A stretch of 13,004 nucleotides of DNA, taken from contig MHYW01000052.1 of NCBI GenBank assembly GCA_001828545.1, positions 4,466-17,469 of the forward strand, read 5' to 3'. The notes beneath the pieces were generated by a model. The model was not told the DNA's origin, searched no databases, and saw only the letters and a program-made list of their open reading frames with translations. Shown here one piece after another: positions 11,750-13,004 of this stretch (positions within the stretch are counted from its first letter, which is position 1; each line of letters begins with the position of its first letter). A program made the translations under genes and the position numbers. The DNA is from Planctomycetes bacterium RIFCSPHIGHO2_12_FULL_52_36. Its GTDB lineage: Bacteria; Planctomycetota; Brocadiia; Brocadiales; Bathyanammoxibiaceae.

Positions 11750-13004
11750 ATGCCCAGGCCCATGTACTACGAGGAAAGACCCTCCCTTCCCATCAAGGCC
11801 CACACCGGTACAAGACTCCACTGCAAGACCTGGGACGCAGAGGCCGCCATGAGGATGCTCATGAATTGCCTGGACCCTGCGGTGGCTACATGCCCTGAGG
11901 AGCTAATCGTGTATGGCGGGGCAGGCAGGGTGGCCAGGAATTGGAGGGAGTACAACCGCCTGTTGAAGGCCCTGCAGGGACTGGAAAAGGACGAGACCCT
12001 ATGCGTCCAATCTGGGCGCCCTGTCTACGTTGCAAAGACCTTTCCGCATTCCCCAAGAATAATTATAGCCACAGCCAATCTAGTCCCCGCCTGGGCCACC
12101 CAGGAGAATTTTGACAGATACGACGAGATGGGCCTTACTATGTTTGGTCAGATGACCGCCGGTAGCTGGATATACATAGGGTCGCAGGGGATACTCCAGG
12201 GTACCTACAACACCTTTGCCGCCCTGGCCCTGAAGGAGTACGGCCTTTCCAGTCTGAAGGGTAAATTTGTGCTTACTGCCGGGATGGGAGGGATGAGCGG
12301 GGCACAGCCCCTGGCCGTGACCATGAATGAGGGGGTGATACTGGACGTAGAGGTGCGGGAGGAGCGGATTTCTAAGAGGGTGCGTCAGGGCTATTGCGAC
12401 AGGATTACCCACAGCTTGGACGAGGCCCTGGGGTGGGTCACGGAGGCCAGGGACAGTGGTAAGCCACTATCGGTAGGGTTGGTAGGCAATGCCGCAGAGG
12501 TACACCCTGAACTGGTTAGGAGGGGAATAGTCCCGGACGTCGTTACAGACCAGACCCCGGCACACGACATCTATAGTTACGTACCTGTTGGTAAGGTCTC
12601 AGATATGGACAGGCTGAGGGAGAGAGACAGGGACGGATACAGGAAGAGGGCCTTAGAGGCCATAGCCCTCCATACGGAGGCCATCCTGGAGTTCCAGCGG
12701 CGTGGCGCCATCTGCTTTGACTACGGCAACAACCTCAGGGGCCAGGCAGAGTCGGCGGGGGTAGAGGTAAGGGGACGGGACGGAAATTTTAGATATCCTG
12801 GTTTTGTCCCTGCCTACGTACGCCCCCTCTTCTGCCAGGGTAAGGGTCCGTTCCGTTGGGTGGCCCTCTCTGGAGACCCAGGAGACATAGCCCGTCTGGA
12901 CCGGGCCCTCCTTGAGACCTTCCCGGAGGACCGCTCCCTCAGACGCTGGATAACCCTGGCGGGCCAAAAAGTCTCCCATGAAGGACTCCCTGCCAGGATA
13001 TGCT
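11750..13004 (+). CDS. hutU: Urocanate hydratase, 3' end cut by window
   Basis: 418 codons are visible, starting MPRPMYYEERPSLP, and the frame is still open at the window edge (GLPARIC), so roughly the last quarter is missing. Urocanase landmarks are VYGGAGRVARNW (54-65), QMTAGSWIYIGSQGILQGT (134-152), the NAD-binding TAGMGGMSGAQPLA (176-189), GLVGNAAE (243-250), VTDQTPAHD (265-273), FDYGNN (323-328) and FVPAYVRPLFCQGKGPFRW (352-370). The last block holds C362, which corresponds to the active-site-region cysteine of the family. The enzyme uses tightly bound NAD+ to hydrate urocanate to imidazolonepropionate in the cytoplasm. GGAAAGGAG (11735-11743) is the ribosome-binding site; CTCCT just before it could pair with AGGAG in a weak hairpin. 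With divergent ftcD it defines a histidine-utilisation locus. Confidence 0.96.
   Translation, partial: MPRPMYYEERPSLPIKAHTGTRLHCKTWDAEAAMRMLMNCLDPAVATCPEELIVYGGAGRVARNWREYNRLLKALQGLEKDETLCVQSGRPVYVAKTFPHSPRIIIATANLVPAWATQENFDRYDEMGLTMFGQMTAGSWIYIGSQGILQGTYNTFAALALKEYGLSSLKGKFVLTAGMGGMSGAQPLAVTMNEGVILDVEVREERISKRVRQGYCDRITHSLDEALGWVTEARDSGKPLSVGLVGNAAEVHPELVRRGIVPDVVTDQTPAHDIYSYVPVGKVSDMDRLRERDRDGYRKRALEAIALHTEAILEFQRRGAICFDYGNNLRGQAESAGVEVRGRDGNFRYPGFVPAYVRPLFCQGKGPFRWVALSGDPGDIARLDRALLETFPEDRSLRRWITLAGQKVSHEGLPARIC

Overview
The window is about 13 kb of bacterial DNA of medium GC, densely packed with 13 protein-coding genes (two of them cut by the window edges). I see no rRNA, tRNA, CRISPR array or complete insertion sequence. 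The gene content suggests a Gram-negative bacterium with anaerobic or oxygen-sensitive one-carbon metabolism: a MacAB-type envelope transporter, an FprA-type diiron flavoprotein, a MetVF methylenetetrahydrofolate reductase with a dedicated iron-sulfur/flavin electron-input subunit, and histidine degradation through urocanate and formiminoglutamate. Arginine is often coded by AGG/AGA and isoleucine by ATA. A Planctomycetota (anammox-like), Nitrospirota or Desulfobacterota relative would fit this content and the repeat style, but that is a guess from general knowledge; no marker gene settles it.

Layout. 3-3257 (+): tripartite efflux operon with adaptor (left end cut), ABC ATPase and permease. 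3303-5825 (+): FprA flavoprotein, AmmeMemoRadiSam-system radical SAM enzyme and a small coupled hypothetical gene. 5885-6133 (-): small two-helix membrane protein of the 'bacteriophage holin' family, convergent with the preceding genes. 6405-6656 (+): another small membrane protein, with a recognisable promoter and a 150-nt leader. 6816-10547 (+): three-gene operon of a GltD/NfnB-like flavoprotein fused to ferredoxin and MvhD domains, then metV and metF. 10607-11626 (-): glutamate formiminotransferase. 11750 to the right end (+): urocanate hydratase, divergent from ftcD and cut by the window end.

How the genes fit together. Urocanate hydratase and formiminotransferase are two steps of histidine catabolism; the second loads a C1 unit on tetrahydrofolate. 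After conversion to methylene-THF, MetVF would reduce it to methyl-THF with electrons delivered by the NAD(P)H-flavin/MvhD fusion protein. This is the methyl-branch reductase step of a Wood-Ljungdahl-type pathway.

The most unusual feature is the repeat landscape. Seven copies of a short palindrome with conserved ends GTAGGGG...CCCCTAC and swappable, self-complementary cores lie in 13 kb. Four are inside genes, read in frame and adding ten codons each. One sits exactly between a perfect Shine-Dalgarno and its start codon. A second palindrome, CGCAGGCTTTAGCCTGCG, occurs twice. Two gene-end junctions are built from tandem 7-nt units that contain the stop codons of the flanking genes.
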